Origin: JAIVGV01 sp036389335
GTDB lineage: Bacteria > Acidobacteriota > Blastocatellia > Pyrinomonadales > Pyrinomonadaceae
Reading direction: 5' to 3'
DNA length: 64,000 nt
NCBI GenBank assembly: GCA_036389335.1
Contig: DASVQC010000072.1
Coordinates: forward strand, 1 to 64,000
Part shown: one piece after another, positions 31,225 to 40,392 of the stretch
How positions within the stretch are numbered: position 1 is the stretch's first letter
Layout: each line of letters begins with the position of its first letter
Made by a program: the position numbers and the translations under genes
Notes under the pieces: model-generated
Told to the model about the DNA's origin: nothing
What the model saw: only the letters and a program-made list of their open reading frames with translations
Databases searched by the model: none

Positions 31225-34059
31225 TTACCGCCCATTTCTCTCGAGCTCGTCCCAGTGGTTGATGGTCTCGAAGGCACGGCCTAAGACGGGGCGGGGGCGC
31301 GCGCCGTCGGCCTGCCCGATAAGCCCCTCGCGCTCCATCGCGTCGAGGATGGCGGCGGCGCGGCCATAACCGATCCGTAGTCGACGTTGGATGACAGCAG
31401 TCGAGGCGCGCTTCATCTCGACGCAGATGCGTAGTGCCTCCTCAAACAGCTCGTCGCGCTCGCCGCCCGCGCCGTCGCCGCCCGCGGCTTCGTCCTCCGA
31501 CTGCGTGATCGTCCCGTCGTAGACGGGAGAGCTCTGCGCCTTGATGTGGGAGACGACGCGGCCGATCTCCGCCTCATCGACGAACGCGCCGTGAACGCGC
31601 ACGAGGCGGGAGGTGCCGGGCGGCAGGAAGAGCATGTCGCCGCGCCCCAAGAGTTGCTCAGCTCCGACGTTGTCAATGATTATGCGGGAGTCAGCCCTGG
31701 AAATAACGCGGAAGGCGATGCGCGAGGGGAAGTTCGCCTTGATCGTCCCTGTAACGACATCAACGGAAGGGCGGCCAGTAGCGAGAATCATGTGGATGCC
31801 GACGGCTCGGGACAACTGTGCGAGGCGTGTGATCGCCTCCTCAACCTCATCGCCTGCGGTCATCAGATCAGCGATCTCGTCGATGATGATGACGATGTAG
31901 GGCAGCAGCTCGTGCGGGTTGCCCTCGTCGTCGAAGTCCTCGACGAGGTTGCGGCGCAGGACCTCCGTGTTGTAGCCGTCGATGTTGCGCACGCCCCACT
32001 TGGCGAGCTGCTTGTAGCGCGTCTCCATCGCGCCGACCGCCCACTTCAGAGAGTTCGCGGCGCGCTTCGGGTCGGTGATGATCGGCGTGGCGAGGTGCGG
32101 GATGTCCGCGTAGAGGCCCAACTCCAGCCGCTTCGGGTCGATCATGATGAACTTCACCTCGTCGGGTCGCGCCTTATAAAGGATCGAGACGACGAGCGAG
32201 TTCAGGCAGACCGACTTGCCCGTCCCCGTCGCGCCCGCGATTAACAGGTGCGGCATCTTGGCGAGGTCGGCGACGTAGTTCAGCCCGTCGATGGTCTTGC
32301 CGAGCGCGAGCACGAGCTTCGAGGGGGATTCGATGAACTGCCGCGACTCGACGACCTCGCGCAGCATGATGTTGTCGCGGCGGGAGTTCGGCACCTCGAT
32401 GCCGACGTGCGCCTTGCCGGGCACGCGATCGATGCGGATCGACTCGGCGCGCAACGCTAGGCAGAGATCATCAATTAGGTTCTTGACGCGCGAGAGCGGC
32501 ACGTCTGGAACAGGCATGAACTCGTAGGTGGTAAACACTGGACCGGGGCAGATGTACTCGATCTTGCCCGGTATGTTAAAACTGTTGAGCTTTTCCGCGA
32601 TGCGCACAGCAAGCGTGCGCAACTCCTCGTCAGCCTGCTCATCGTACGTAAGGGCGGAGTTCAGGAAGTCGACCGGCGGCATCTTGTAGTCGTTGATTGC
32701 CGCTGCGGCCCGCTCCAGCTTCTTCGCCCCGCGCGCCGCCTTGTCCGCCGCGGGAGGTTGCGGCGACTCCTCCTCGACCGGCTCGGTGCGCACCAACGAC
32801 ACGTCGCGCACCATCTCCTCGATCTCCGCCGCATCTGTCGGGTTCTCTCCGGCGGCTTTGCGCTGGACGGAGCTGCTTGAAAGCACTTCAAGCGGCAGCG
32901 GCTCACGCATGAATTCCTCGACGCGCGCCGCGCCGGTCTTGTTCCTCAGACGTTTCTCCTCCTCGCGGGACGCCTCGCGCGCGGCGTGCTCCGCCCGCCG
33001 CTCTGCCGAGCGCACCTCTGCCGCCGCGCGCCGTGCCGATTGCCAATTATTAAATCGTCCCGCGATGCCCGATAAGAAGGACTGTTCATTTCCCCCGGCG
33101 GCCGGGGGCTCTTCGCGGGTCGGTGCTACAGGTATCAAGATTTGACGATTGTTCTTGAGCGGCGGGCGCGGGGTAATAGCTGCGTTACCGGGCTGAGAGC
33201 TAGCGGCATCGCCCTCATGTATTGATGCAAAAGTCTTGGCACCGGTGAGCGCGGCACGCAACTCGGCGGCGCCAGCCGGTCGCCTTGACGGCTTGATGGC
33301 GAGCCCATGCATTACCACGCCCGCGAGCAGAGCGGGTACGTCAGGATTTATTTTGCTGACAGGTTCTAAGGGATCAACTTCGTCGTTGATCAATGCGTTG
33401 ACGCGTTTTAGGGCATCCGGCGGCTTAACATTCGTGAGCAGGTGGTACAGCGTGGCCGCGAGCGAGTACAGGTCGCTCCGAGGCGTTGTCTTCTCGCCCT
33501 GTATCTGTTCCAGGGAGGCGTAATTGGGTGAGTAGCCGAGGAGGCTGCGGCTCAGCGTGCCCGAAGGCATTTGCCCCGCGAGCCCCTTCGCCAGACCGAA
33601 GTCTAGGAGGATCACACTGCCGGACGCGGATAATTTGAGGTTCGCCGGTTTTATGTCGCGGTGGATGATCGGCGGCTCATGCCCGTGCAGATAAACCAGT
33701 GCGTCGAGCAACTCGTCAGCCCACCGCGCCACCCGAGACGCCGCGAACGGTTTGCCCTGTGCCCTCAACAGCTCTGACAGGTCATCTCCGCGGACGAACT
33801 CCATCACGAGGTACTTCTTACCTCCCTCCGAGAAATAGTCGGACACGGTGGGGAGGGCGGGGTGGCGCAAGTTGGCTAAAAGGTGCGCCTCGCGCTCGAA
33901 CGCCCGCAGGGTCTCGTCCGTCTCGGCGAAAGTCTCTTTGAGGGCGACGGCACGCCTCAGCCTCTCGTCGAGGGCCTCGTAAACTGCGCCCATGCCCCCG
34001 GCCCCGAGTTGCCGGATGATGCGGTATCGACTCTGCAACAATGAGTCAGGGTTGAGCAT
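31225..34059 (-). CDS. Serine/threonine protein kinase fused to FtsK-type DNA translocase
   Basis: A 944-residue fusion. Residues about 12-265 are a Hanks-type kinase with GAGGMGAVYEA loop, Lys41, HRD at 133-135 and DFG at 153-155. A proline- and charge-rich linker (about 300-480) follows, then a soluble FtsK/SpoIIIE motor: Walker A GATGTGKS near 609, Walker B IIIDEIADLM near 722, the LATGRPSVDVVTG segment (Gly where Gln is usual), and a winged-helix gamma domain at about 865-930. FtsK's membrane domain is absent, so the kinase takes its place. All catalytic residues look intact. FtsK motors pump DNA directionally; kinase control of one in a single chain is unusual. It lies within the minus-strand cargo block, 27 bases after an HNH gene. 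Confidence 0.9.
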   Translation of the reverse strand: MLNPDSLLQSRYRIIRQLGAGGMGAVYEALDERLRRAVALKETFAETDETLRAFEREAHLLANLRHPALPTVSDYFSEGGKKYLVMEFVRGDDLSELLRAQGKPFAASRVARWADELLDALVYLHGHEPPIIHRDIKPANLKLSASGSVILLDFGLAKGLAGQMPSGTLSRSLLGYSPNYASLEQIQGEKTTPRSDLYSLAATLYHLLTNVKPPDALKRVNALINDEVDPLEPVSKINPDVPALLAGVVMHGLAIKPSRRPAGAAELRAALTGAKTFASIHEGDAASSQPGNAAITPRPPLKNNRQILIPVAPTREEPPAAGGNEQSFLSGIAGRFNNWQSARRAAAEVRSAERRAEHAAREASREEEKRLRNKTGAARVEEFMREPLPLEVLSSSSVQRKAAGENPTDAAEIEEMVRDVSLVRTEPVEEESPQPPAADKAARGAKKLERAAAAINDYKMPPVDFLNSALTYDEQADEELRTLAVRIAEKLNSFNIPGKIEYICPGPVFTTYEFMPVPDVPLSRVKNLIDDLCLALRAESIRIDRVPGKAHVGIEVPNSRRDNIMLREVVESRQFIESPSKLVLALGKTIDGLNYVADLAKMPHLLIAGATGTGKSVCLNSLVVSILYKARPDEVKFIMIDPKRLELGLYADIPHLATPIITDPKRAANSLKWAVGAMETRYKQLAKWGVRNIDGYNTEVLRRNLVEDFDDEGNPHELLPYIVIIIDEIADLMTAGDEVEEAITRLAQLSRAVGIHMILATGRPSVDVVTGTIKANFPSRIAFRVISRADSRIIIDNVGAEQLLGRGDMLFLPPGTSRLVRVHGAFVDEAEIGRVVSHIKAQSSPVYDGTITQSEDEAAGGDGAGGERDELFEEALRICVEMKRASTAVIQRRLRIGYGRAAAILDAMEREGLIGQADGARPRPVLGRAFETINHWDELERNGR

Positions 34060-34086
34060 GACGAGACATTCGGAAACGGATCTTGA

Positions 34087-34890
34087 TCAGTCGTACTTCA
34101 GGTAAAATTCCGCGGCCACCGTGACGGTAGGACCGGACGATCCTTCATTGCCCGCGAAGATTAAATAGTAGGTGCCCGGCTTCAGCGCTTGCCTCAGCCT
34201 CGCGGAAGCCAGTTTCTCGCGCTGTGCGACGGGCGTATAGTTTTTCGAGCCGCCCGATAAAGCCTCGTACTGCCTGCCGTCCAGAATGTAAAAATTGACG
34301 CTGCCGCCGGAAGTTACCTTGTAGCCGCCCACGACGCGGGCGTTAGAAGCCCCCGGCGGGATCTCAACTTTGAACGCCGCGGGCTGCTGGGCTGAAACGT
34401 CGAAGGATTTGTTGACGACGGAGGCGACTGAAGCGGCAGCGTCCGAAGCCGAGCTGTCCCCCCGAAAATGTCTGACGAGGTAAAACCCGCCGACGAGTAA
34501 CAATATCAGGGCGAGTGCGGTGCCGCCCAACACCACCGCGCGCCCCACCCGTTGGAACAAACTCTCCAGCCGCCCCGCAAGCGTTTCCGAGTGCTTGGTG
34601 TAAGCCAAGCGCGCGCCGCACTGAGAGCAGTGCGACTTGTCGGGCGACATCCAGTGCCCACACTGGCGGCAGGTCGTCTGGTTACCCTTCGAGGTGTTAC
34701 AGGTCGGGCAGAGGAGCTGAATGTTGCCGGCCGTGTTGGGCCCGCCCAGGTCGAACGGGATGATGTGGTCGAAGTGGAGGAATTCCGTCTCGACCTTACA
34801 GTTACGACACCGATTACCGTCTCGCGCCCTGACGGCGCGTTTGACGTGCTCGGGAATGTGGCGGCTCGATTTAGACTTAGCTTGACTCAC
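34087..34890 (-). CDS. Membrane-anchored HNH endonuclease-like protein with zinc ribbon
   Basis: A 267-residue protein with an HNH nuclease-like motif at the N-terminus: CRNC at about 32-35, then HFDHIIP and CPTCNTSKG. A zinc ribbon follows (CRQCGHW, CSQCGARL), one membrane helix (about 133-155) and a 110-residue beta-rich C-terminal domain that would lie outside. Asn/His catalytic positions of HNH seem preserved. A nuclease anchored to the membrane facing the cytoplasm could attack incoming DNA. It sits between hxsC and the kinase-FtsK gene on the same strand. A second HNH-membrane protein of different build is at 40,393. Confidence 0.7.
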   Translation of the reverse strand: MSQAKSKSSRHIPEHVKRAVRARDGNRCRNCKVETEFLHFDHIIPFDLGGPNTAGNIQLLCPTCNTSKGNQTTCRQCGHWMSPDKSHCSQCGARLAYTKHSETLAGRLESLFQRVGRAVVLGGTALALILLLVGGFYLVRHFRGDSSASDAAASVASVVNKSFDVSAQQPAAFKVEIPPGASNARVVGGYKVTSGGSVNFYILDGRQYEALSGGSKNYTPVAQREKLASARLRQALKPGTYYLIFAGNEGSSGPTVTVAAEFYLKYD

Positions 34891-34957
34891 GCCATGACCC
34901 TTTATCTAACAATTGAGGATGTTCATTGACCCGTATGAGGGAAATACCGGGGAGAGG

Positions 34958-36118
34958 TCAGGCGGGGAAGCCTTCTACGAAGGGCCTGATGTAAGCGCTG
35001 TGCTTTTTGGTAGCCGACTGGAAGAGTCCGCCGCATGCCTCGCGCGCGGCACACCCGCCGCACTCGTCCAGATACACGTTCTTCCAGTCGGAGATCGACT
35101 TGCGGGCGAACGCCCGGAGGCTCTCGTCGAGAACGCACAACTGGTGGTTATAGATTGAGACGTTCTGCCCCGACAGGTGCAAAATTTCGGTAGCTTCCCG
35201 CAGCTCGGGCTGGTAATCGTGCGGGTCGATCCACAGCTCCTCGAAATTCCTGTGGACGAACCCGTAAGTCTCCATGCCCATCAGGGCAACCTGCGCGGCG
35301 AAGGGGAAGTTTCGTGAGATGAACTCAGCCAGCTTTGGCAGGCGGCGGTAAGTCTGCTTGTGTATCACCACCCTGACCTCGACGGGCACGTCATACATCG
35401 CCAGGTGATGGATGCCCAGGACCGTCTCCTCGAAAGCCCCTTTCGCCTGCACCACGTAGTCGTGCTCGGAGTCGACGTCGGAGTAGAGCGGGACACCCAG
35501 CATGAGGTCGGGGTGCCCGACCGCACCCAGCCTGCGCGCGAACTCCCGGTAGTAGAACATCCGTCCGTTAGTCAGCACGTGCAGAGCCGTGTTCGGCAGC
35601 CTCTGCTTGCAGTGCCCGATCAGCCGGAGGAAGTCGTCTTTGAACAAGGTGGGCTCGCCCCCGGTAATGCCGATCTCTCTCGTCCCCGGGTCGATTAAAT
35701 CGATCAGACGCAGGTGCTCACTTATCCGCTCGAAATCGTCCACCTGTTTGGGCGGTTGCGAGCACATCAGGCAGAAGCTGTTGCACTGATCCGTGGCGAG
35801 GATAAAGTTGTGAGGGGAGTTCTTACGGTACAGCGCCCTGACGAACCCCGAAGGGTGAATGGAGATCACGTCGCCGTCGGCGAGGTACTCGAACCCGATC
35901 GTCGAGTGAACCAGCGGAGACTGGCTTTCCCACGCGGGGCCCGCTCGCGGGGCTAGGATCGCCGAGTACCCGGAGGTGTCGGCTGGAGGATGGTGCCCCC
36001 TCCACAGTAGAACAGAGTCACCCCGCCGCGCGCCCGCGGGCAGTTCGGCCGTCGTCACCCTCGCGACGATGGACTGTTCTAATCCCGTGCTGATTTGTCC
36101 CGGAGAATACAGCTTCAT
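34958..36118 (-). CDS. hxsC: His-Xaa-Ser system radical SAM maturase HxsC
   Basis: From the ATG at 36,118 (overlapping hxsB's stop as ATGA; a GTG at 36,124 is an alternative) the protein has 386 residues. C112-x3-C116-x2-C119 (CNSFCLMC) binds the SAM iron-sulfur cluster, and GITGGEPTLF is the usual GGE motif. Cysteines near the C-terminus (CGGCAAREACGG) suggest an auxiliary cluster. In Hxs loci HxsB and HxsC modify the His-x-Ser repeat peptide HxsA; the chemistry is not established. The full gene set (hxsA, D, D-like, B, C) is present in order. Confidence 0.9.
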   Translation of the reverse strand: MKLYSPGQISTGLEQSIVARVTTAELPAGARRGDSVLLWRGHHPPADTSGYSAILAPRAGPAWESQSPLVHSTIGFEYLADGDVISIHPSGFVRALYRKNSPHNFILATDQCNSFCLMCSQPPKQVDDFERISEHLRLIDLIDPGTREIGITGGEPTLFKDDFLRLIGHCKQRLPNTALHVLTNGRMFYYREFARRLGAVGHPDLMLGVPLYSDVDSEHDYVVQAKGAFEETVLGIHHLAMYDVPVEVRVVIHKQTYRRLPKLAEFISRNFPFAAQVALMGMETYGFVHRNFEELWIDPHDYQPELREATEILHLSGQNVSIYNHQLCVLDESLRAFARKSISDWKNVYLDECGGCAAREACGGLFQSATKKHSAYIRPFVEGFPA

Positions 36119-37611
36119 GCGCACACCGCGCCCGCGAGCTCTCCGACGTGGATGTTGTGAACCCAGGCCCAGAATATCCTCTTGGCCACCGGGTCAGAAT
36201 GGTATAGCGTGAGTAGGTGTTTGATCAGGAAGAAGTTCTTTTTGTGGAACTCGCTCGTCGGGCGGTGCCCGACCATGTCTCCCTGCGTCGCGTAGTTGAG
36301 GACGGGATCGGCGCCGCAGAACGTCTGGAAAGCACAGTCGGCGCAGCCCGGCATCGACTCGACGCACGACGAGGCGGTGATCGCGCGAAGAGTCTCGCCC
36401 CCGAAGATCTCCTCGTACGAGTCCCGGTGGACGTTGCCCAGCTTGAACTGCTCGTCACCCATCTCGGCCAGCATGCGCGACTCGTCGGACGCGTACACGT
36501 CGCCGTCATAGTTGTAAACCGCCACCCCGATGCCCGCGCCGGCGGGCGACTGGAGGTCGACGTAGCCCGTGCTGAATGGGGTCAGGATCCGGGTCAGCAG
36601 TATCTGCGCGTAGGTCTCGACGAGGTTAACGCCCTGCCGGTTCAGCTCCAGAATGTAGTCGAAAGCCTCCAGGTAAAATCGCAGGAAATCCTCCCCCGTA
36701 TACCCGATGTTCTTCGCCGTCTTCAGTGCGAACCCGTAAGGGCTGAGCGAGCGGAGGAAGATGGATTGGAAGCCGTTCGCGACATATTCGTCGATGATCT
36801 CGCGGGGGTGACTGAGGCTGAGGCGCGTCGCGGTCATCAGCGCGCTGACCTTGTCGTGTCCGAGGATCTCGCGCGCCCGGTGGATGTTCTGTACGGTCAA
36901 CTGGTGGCTGTCGTTGCCGGGCCTGGGGCGGTTCGCGTTGTGGATGAATGCCGGCCCGTCCAGAGATGTCGAGACCACGACGTCGTGATCGTGGAAGTAT
37001 TCGAGCACCTCGTCCGTGGCTAGTGCCAGGTTCGTGGTGACGACGAACTCCACCCTTTTACTCGTCGCCGCGCTCCTCCTCTCGGCCTCTTCGACGATTT
37101 GGACGATCCGCTCGAAATTGAGCAGGGGCTCGCCGCCCTGAAATTCGATCTTGATGGGGTCGGCGGGCGAGCTGAATACTAGATCAAGAGAACGTGCCGC
37201 CGTCTCCGGGCTCATGTCATAGAGGGCGCGGTCGGCGCTCACCCTGGACACCTGGCAGTAGTGGCACGAGTGCTCGCAGCGCAGGGAGACGACGAAGATG
37301 TGCAGCTTGGTGAAGCCCGCCATGTGCGCCTTCTTGGTGCGGTACTTGGTGACTAGCAGCTCGAAGGGGGCGGATGAGCCGGAGTCGAAAAGGAAGTGCT
37401 TGCCTTTGAGGTCGTAGTAGGCGTCGGAAGCTCTATCCAGCCGGTGGCTGACGAAGGAGGTGAACTCGCCGTTTTCGAGGAAGAGGTGCTCCCCGACCTC
37501 GTTGACGAGAATCTTCCTGCCGCCGTCGAACTGCAAAAACTGAAAAGGGAGCAGTCGGTACTGCCCGGGAGGGCGGTAATAATCTCTGTTCTCGAAACTC
37601 GTCTGGCCCAT
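36115..37611 (-). CDS. hxsB: His-Xaa-Ser system radical SAM maturase HxsB
   Basis: A 498-residue radical SAM/SPASM enzyme. C112-x3-C116-x2-C119 (CEHSCHYC) binds the catalytic cluster; IEFQGGEPLLNF is the SAM motif; CVESMPGCADCAFQTFCG near residue 430 fits the SPASM auxiliary cluster. The first 100 residues likely form a recognition element for HxsA or HxsD. Gene order and sequence match HxsB. It overlaps hxsC by 4 bases and lies 9 bases after the hxsD-like gene. Confidence 0.9.
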   Translation of the reverse strand: MGQTSFENRDYYRPPGQYRLLPFQFLQFDGGRKILVNEVGEHLFLENGEFTSFVSHRLDRASDAYYDLKGKHFLFDSGSSAPFELLVTKYRTKKAHMAGFTKLHIFVVSLRCEHSCHYCQVSRVSADRALYDMSPETAARSLDLVFSSPADPIKIEFQGGEPLLNFERIVQIVEEAERRSAATSKRVEFVVTTNLALATDEVLEYFHDHDVVVSTSLDGPAFIHNANRPRPGNDSHQLTVQNIHRAREILGHDKVSALMTATRLSLSHPREIIDEYVANGFQSIFLRSLSPYGFALKTAKNIGYTGEDFLRFYLEAFDYILELNRQGVNLVETYAQILLTRILTPFSTGYVDLQSPAGAGIGVAVYNYDGDVYASDESRMLAEMGDEQFKLGNVHRDSYEEIFGGETLRAITASSCVESMPGCADCAFQTFCGADPVLNYATQGDMVGHRPTSEFHKKNFFLIKHLLTLYHSDPVAKRIFWAWVHNIHVGELAGAVCA

Positions 37612-37620
37612 TGTTCCGAC

Positions 37621-37860
37621 TCAAGCCCTCCCAAGGTGACGCTCCAGCGACAGGTCTAGTAGATAGTTCAGAAACTCGTTGACCAGCCTATTCTCATCGA
37701 GCAGTCCATGAGCAGACCCGGCTGCGACGATCTCGATTTCGCAGGCTCCGGCAGAGTATGAGGCGACATCCACCGAGCAGAAAGCGGAATAGGTGGCGAT
37801 GGCCTCCGTGAGACATTCTCGCGGGTAGATGGTCTCCGAGAGCGCGACCCGGACGCTCAC
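37621..37860 (-). CDS. HxsD-like small protein
   Basis: A 79-residue protein starting with GTG at 37,860, which overlaps the hxsD stop (GTGA). It ends with NEFLNYLLDLSLERHLG, the pattern shared by HxsD-related small proteins in Hxs loci. It probably works as a scaffold or peptide-binding partner for the radical SAM maturases. Function otherwise unknown. Confidence 0.75.
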   Translation of the reverse strand: MSVRVALSETIYPRECLTEAIATYSAFCSVDVASYSAGACEIEIVAAGSAHGLLDENRLVNEFLNYLLDLSLERHLGRA

Positions 37861-38243
37861 TTAGAGATACCTCGCGGATCGACTAGGTAGTCGGCTTCCT
37901 GATCGCCCCTATCGAGCAGATCCGCCTCCGCGAAAGCTTGGGCGGCGATCAGCTCGCGGATCCCTTTCGTCTCGTCCGCCACGTCGAGCCGCACCTTCTG
38001 GTTGACCAGTTCGTTGGAGAACTCGCCCGCCATCTCGTTGAGGTCTGTCTCTGGGCTCTTGCGGGTGAAGCGGACTTCGACGGCCGCCGCCCCTTCCACT
38101 TGTGAGAGAAAGAGGTAGCACCTGTCGGTGAACAGGTAACAAACCCTGAACAGCGCCTCGAGCGTGTAGAGGGCGGTGTCGACGCCGACGACAAGGGTGT
38201 CATCAGTCAGGGGTCGGACCCATGAAAGCGGGGGTGCGGGCAT
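37857..38243 (-). CDS. hxsD: His-Xaa-Ser system protein HxsD
   Basis: A 128-residue soluble protein with the HxsD pattern: VDTALYTLEALFRVCYLFTDRCYLFL, then EMAGEFSNELVNQ and IRELIAAQAFAEADLL. HxsD accompanies the two radical SAM proteins and is thought to help present HxsA for modification. It starts 18 bases after hxsA stops. Confidence 0.85.
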   Translation of the reverse strand: MPAPPLSWVRPLTDDTLVVGVDTALYTLEALFRVCYLFTDRCYLFLSQVEGAAAVEVRFTRKSPETDLNEMAGEFSNELVNQKVRLDVADETKGIRELIAAQAFAEADLLDRGDQEADYLVDPRGISK

Positions 38244-38261
38244 CTGGCTCTTCCCTGACGC

Positions 38262-39269
38262 TTAGCGCTCGATGCTGAAGTTGTCGAAGACTGCCGTGCC
38301 GGGCGACTTCGTGACCTGGTACGTGCCCGCGCTCAGCGTCACGTGCAAGGCGGTGATGTCCAGTTGCAGTGCCTCTTCCCGCTGCGACGACCAGATGATG
38401 CCGTCAGAACTCGTCTCCCACGAGACTGTGTTCTTTATCGCGTCCAGCCTGAAGCGCCAGAACCTGTGCTGCGCCGAGCTGTAGGGGACGGACTTTGGGG
38501 ACTTCGACCCATTCACTTTACTCTGGAGGTAGAGGGTGCCGCCTTCGGCCACGAAACCGTACCAGTTATTGCTATCGACGCCGATGGCGAAGACCGTGTC
38601 GGCGGCATCCGCTGCGGCCTGAACGACCTCCACGCCGACCTTCGCGCCTGTCAGGTCCAACTCGGCGGCGGACAGGTAACCGTTAAAGTGCCTGCCAGGC
38701 AAGTTCGGGCGAGGGGTGATCTCCAGCCGGCGGTTCCGCTCGACGACTGTAACCTCGGCGTCCTGCGAAGCCTCATCCGCGTTCAGCGCCCCGGTCGCCC
38801 ACCTGGTACTCCCCGACGCGGTGCCGTCAAAGGTGTCCTTAAAGCTCGAACGCGGGCGCGTGGTGCGCACCGAAGTCGAGCCTTCTGAGCGTGAGGGCGT
38901 CCGAACTGGCGGAGGTGGTGGGGGTGGCAGAGCAGGCGGAGCGGTAGTCCCGCCCGAGGAATAATGCGACGCGTGTGAGCTGTGCGACGCATGCGAACTA
39001 TGCGAGCTGTGAGAGCGGTGTTGCGTGAAAAGGGACGAGAGCCCCGATCTGGCGGCTGACCTCAGCAAATACTTCGCGGAATACTTGCTGATCCGACTAT
39101 CCTGGAGGATCTGCTTGGGGTCGGCCGGCACTCTGGGCTGCCCCGCCGCGTTCCCCGAAGTTAACGTCAGGAGACCGGCGCTAAAGACAACTTTCTTGGA
39201 GACGCCGATGACTCGCTCAGCGGACGATAAAAGACCCCTCAGCCTCTTCTTCCATTTCGGGAATTCCAT
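38262..39269 (-). CDS. hxsA: His-Xaa-Ser repeat protein HxsA with C-terminal lectin-like domain
   Basis: A 335-residue protein. After a hydrophobic segment (about 26-40) that may be a signal or membrane anchor, seven HxS triplets run without gaps from His84 to Ser104, the repeat tract that defines HxsA and is thought to be modified. A proline-rich linker leads to a domain of about 190 residues (SFKDTFDG near the start, TAVFDNFSIER at the end) with the beta-sandwich look of concanavalin-A/DUF1080-type folds. HxsA proteins are usually shorter, so this extra domain, perhaps carbohydrate-binding, is unusual. It heads the Hxs operon. Confidence 0.85.
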   Translation of the reverse strand: MEFPKWKKRLRGLLSSAERVIGVSKKVVFSAGLLTLTSGNAAGQPRVPADPKQILQDSRISKYSAKYLLRSAARSGLSSLFTQHRSHSSHSSHASHSSHASHYSSGGTTAPPALPPPPPPPVRTPSRSEGSTSVRTTRPRSSFKDTFDGTASGSTRWATGALNADEASQDAEVTVVERNRRLEITPRPNLPGRHFNGYLSAAELDLTGAKVGVEVVQAAADAADTVFAIGVDSNNWYGFVAEGGTLYLQSKVNGSKSPKSVPYSSAQHRFWRFRLDAIKNTVSWETSSDGIIWSSQREEALQLDITALHVTLSAGTYQVTKSPGTAVFDNFSIER

Positions 39270-39345
39270 GTCATCTCCTCTTGGAGAGAAAGACGGGATT
39301 TAGCTCGTCGGTTGCTTAATCAGAACTGGAACTATCTCCCTCTCC

Positions 39346-40167
39346 TCAAAGCCATCTCGATACCCCTCCGTGGTGCGAGCACGTCCCGCGCCTGCTCTGG
39401 CTGAAGCTGTACGAGCCGTCACGGCACTGCGCCGATGCCCCAGCCGGGGGTCCGCTCTCACTGAAAGTCGGCCTGCGTACCCTGTCCCCGTAGGCGTTCG
39501 TGTAGTAGTCGCTCGAAGACGAGCCAGCTGGGCTGGTAGGCTGAATCGGGGCCTCACCGGCCCTACTTTGTGCCGCCTGTTTCGCCGGTGGCGCGGGTGG
39601 GATGGTCGATGCGGCGGAAGAGTCCTCGCCCGCTTCACCCGCCGCTTCATCCGACGCGGGAGCCACTTGAGCTTCCGCCGCCACCTTCGCCGCAAGCTGC
39701 TGCCGATCGCGCTTGGCCACCTCCTTGAGCAGTTCTTGAGCTTCGCGGTACTCCGGTGCGCCCTGCCCGATTGCCTTCAGGTGCCAGCGCGCGGCGGCGA
39801 CCTCTCCCCATGAGGTCTTCTGCGGATCCTTATTGGGCTTGTACCCGTCGGCGAGCGCACGCTTCGCCTCCGAGAGGTGCTGCGCGCTCGTCAGTTCGAG
39901 CGTCTGCGCAATCGTGGCGGCGGGCGGGAGAGAAGTGCTGGCGAGTGACTGAGCCTGCGGCGCGGGCGTAGGGCTAGTGCCGCGCTGGGTCTGCGAGGAG
40001 ATGGCGGCGACCCACAGCAGGCCGACGGAGACGGCTATCGCCCCCAGGATGAGCTTCAAGCCGATACCCTTCGACTGAGGGGCTATCCTCTCCCCGCAGG
40101 CGGGGCAGAAGGTGATGGTGCTGATTACCTGGCGACCGCAGCGGGGGCAAGGGCGCGTCGGATTCAT
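39346..40167 (-). CDS. Zinc-ribbon membrane protein with C-terminal DUF3761-like tail
   Basis: A 273-residue protein: an N-terminal zinc ribbon (CPRCGRQ and CPACGER), one membrane helix (about 35-55), a helical region, a Pro/Ala/Ser-rich linker, and a C-terminal CRDGSYSFSQSRRGTCSHHGG motif typical of DUF3761 proteins, which probably holds a disulfide or metal. Topology puts the zinc ribbon inside and the tail outside the cytoplasmic membrane. It lies just upstream of hxsA on the same strand, but whether it belongs to the Hxs system is unknown. Confidence 0.7.
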   Translation of the reverse strand: MNPTRPCPRCGRQVISTITFCPACGERIAPQSKGIGLKLILGAIAVSVGLLWVAAISSQTQRGTSPTPAPQAQSLASTSLPPAATIAQTLELTSAQHLSEAKRALADGYKPNKDPQKTSWGEVAAARWHLKAIGQGAPEYREAQELLKEVAKRDRQQLAAKVAAEAQVAPASDEAAGEAGEDSSAASTIPPAPPAKQAAQSRAGEAPIQPTSPAGSSSSDYYTNAYGDRVRRPTFSESGPPAGASAQCRDGSYSFSQSRRGTCSHHGGVSRWL

Positions 40168-40392
40168 GTCCGCACCTCTGACGGGGTTGTGAGTCTAAGG
40201 CGGCGCGCGCCGCGCGTGAGTCGTGCGCGCCGTGGGAGGCGGGAATATACACCGAGGGGTCGGGCTCTCGGGATTAACCCCGCAGTAAGGGAGCTAGACG
40301 AGCGCGGAATTTAGCAGCAACGGATGCCGTTGGCAAGGCTTTTTAGAAACGACTTATGAGGTGCCGCGGCATTACCTTGTCCTTGCCTTACG

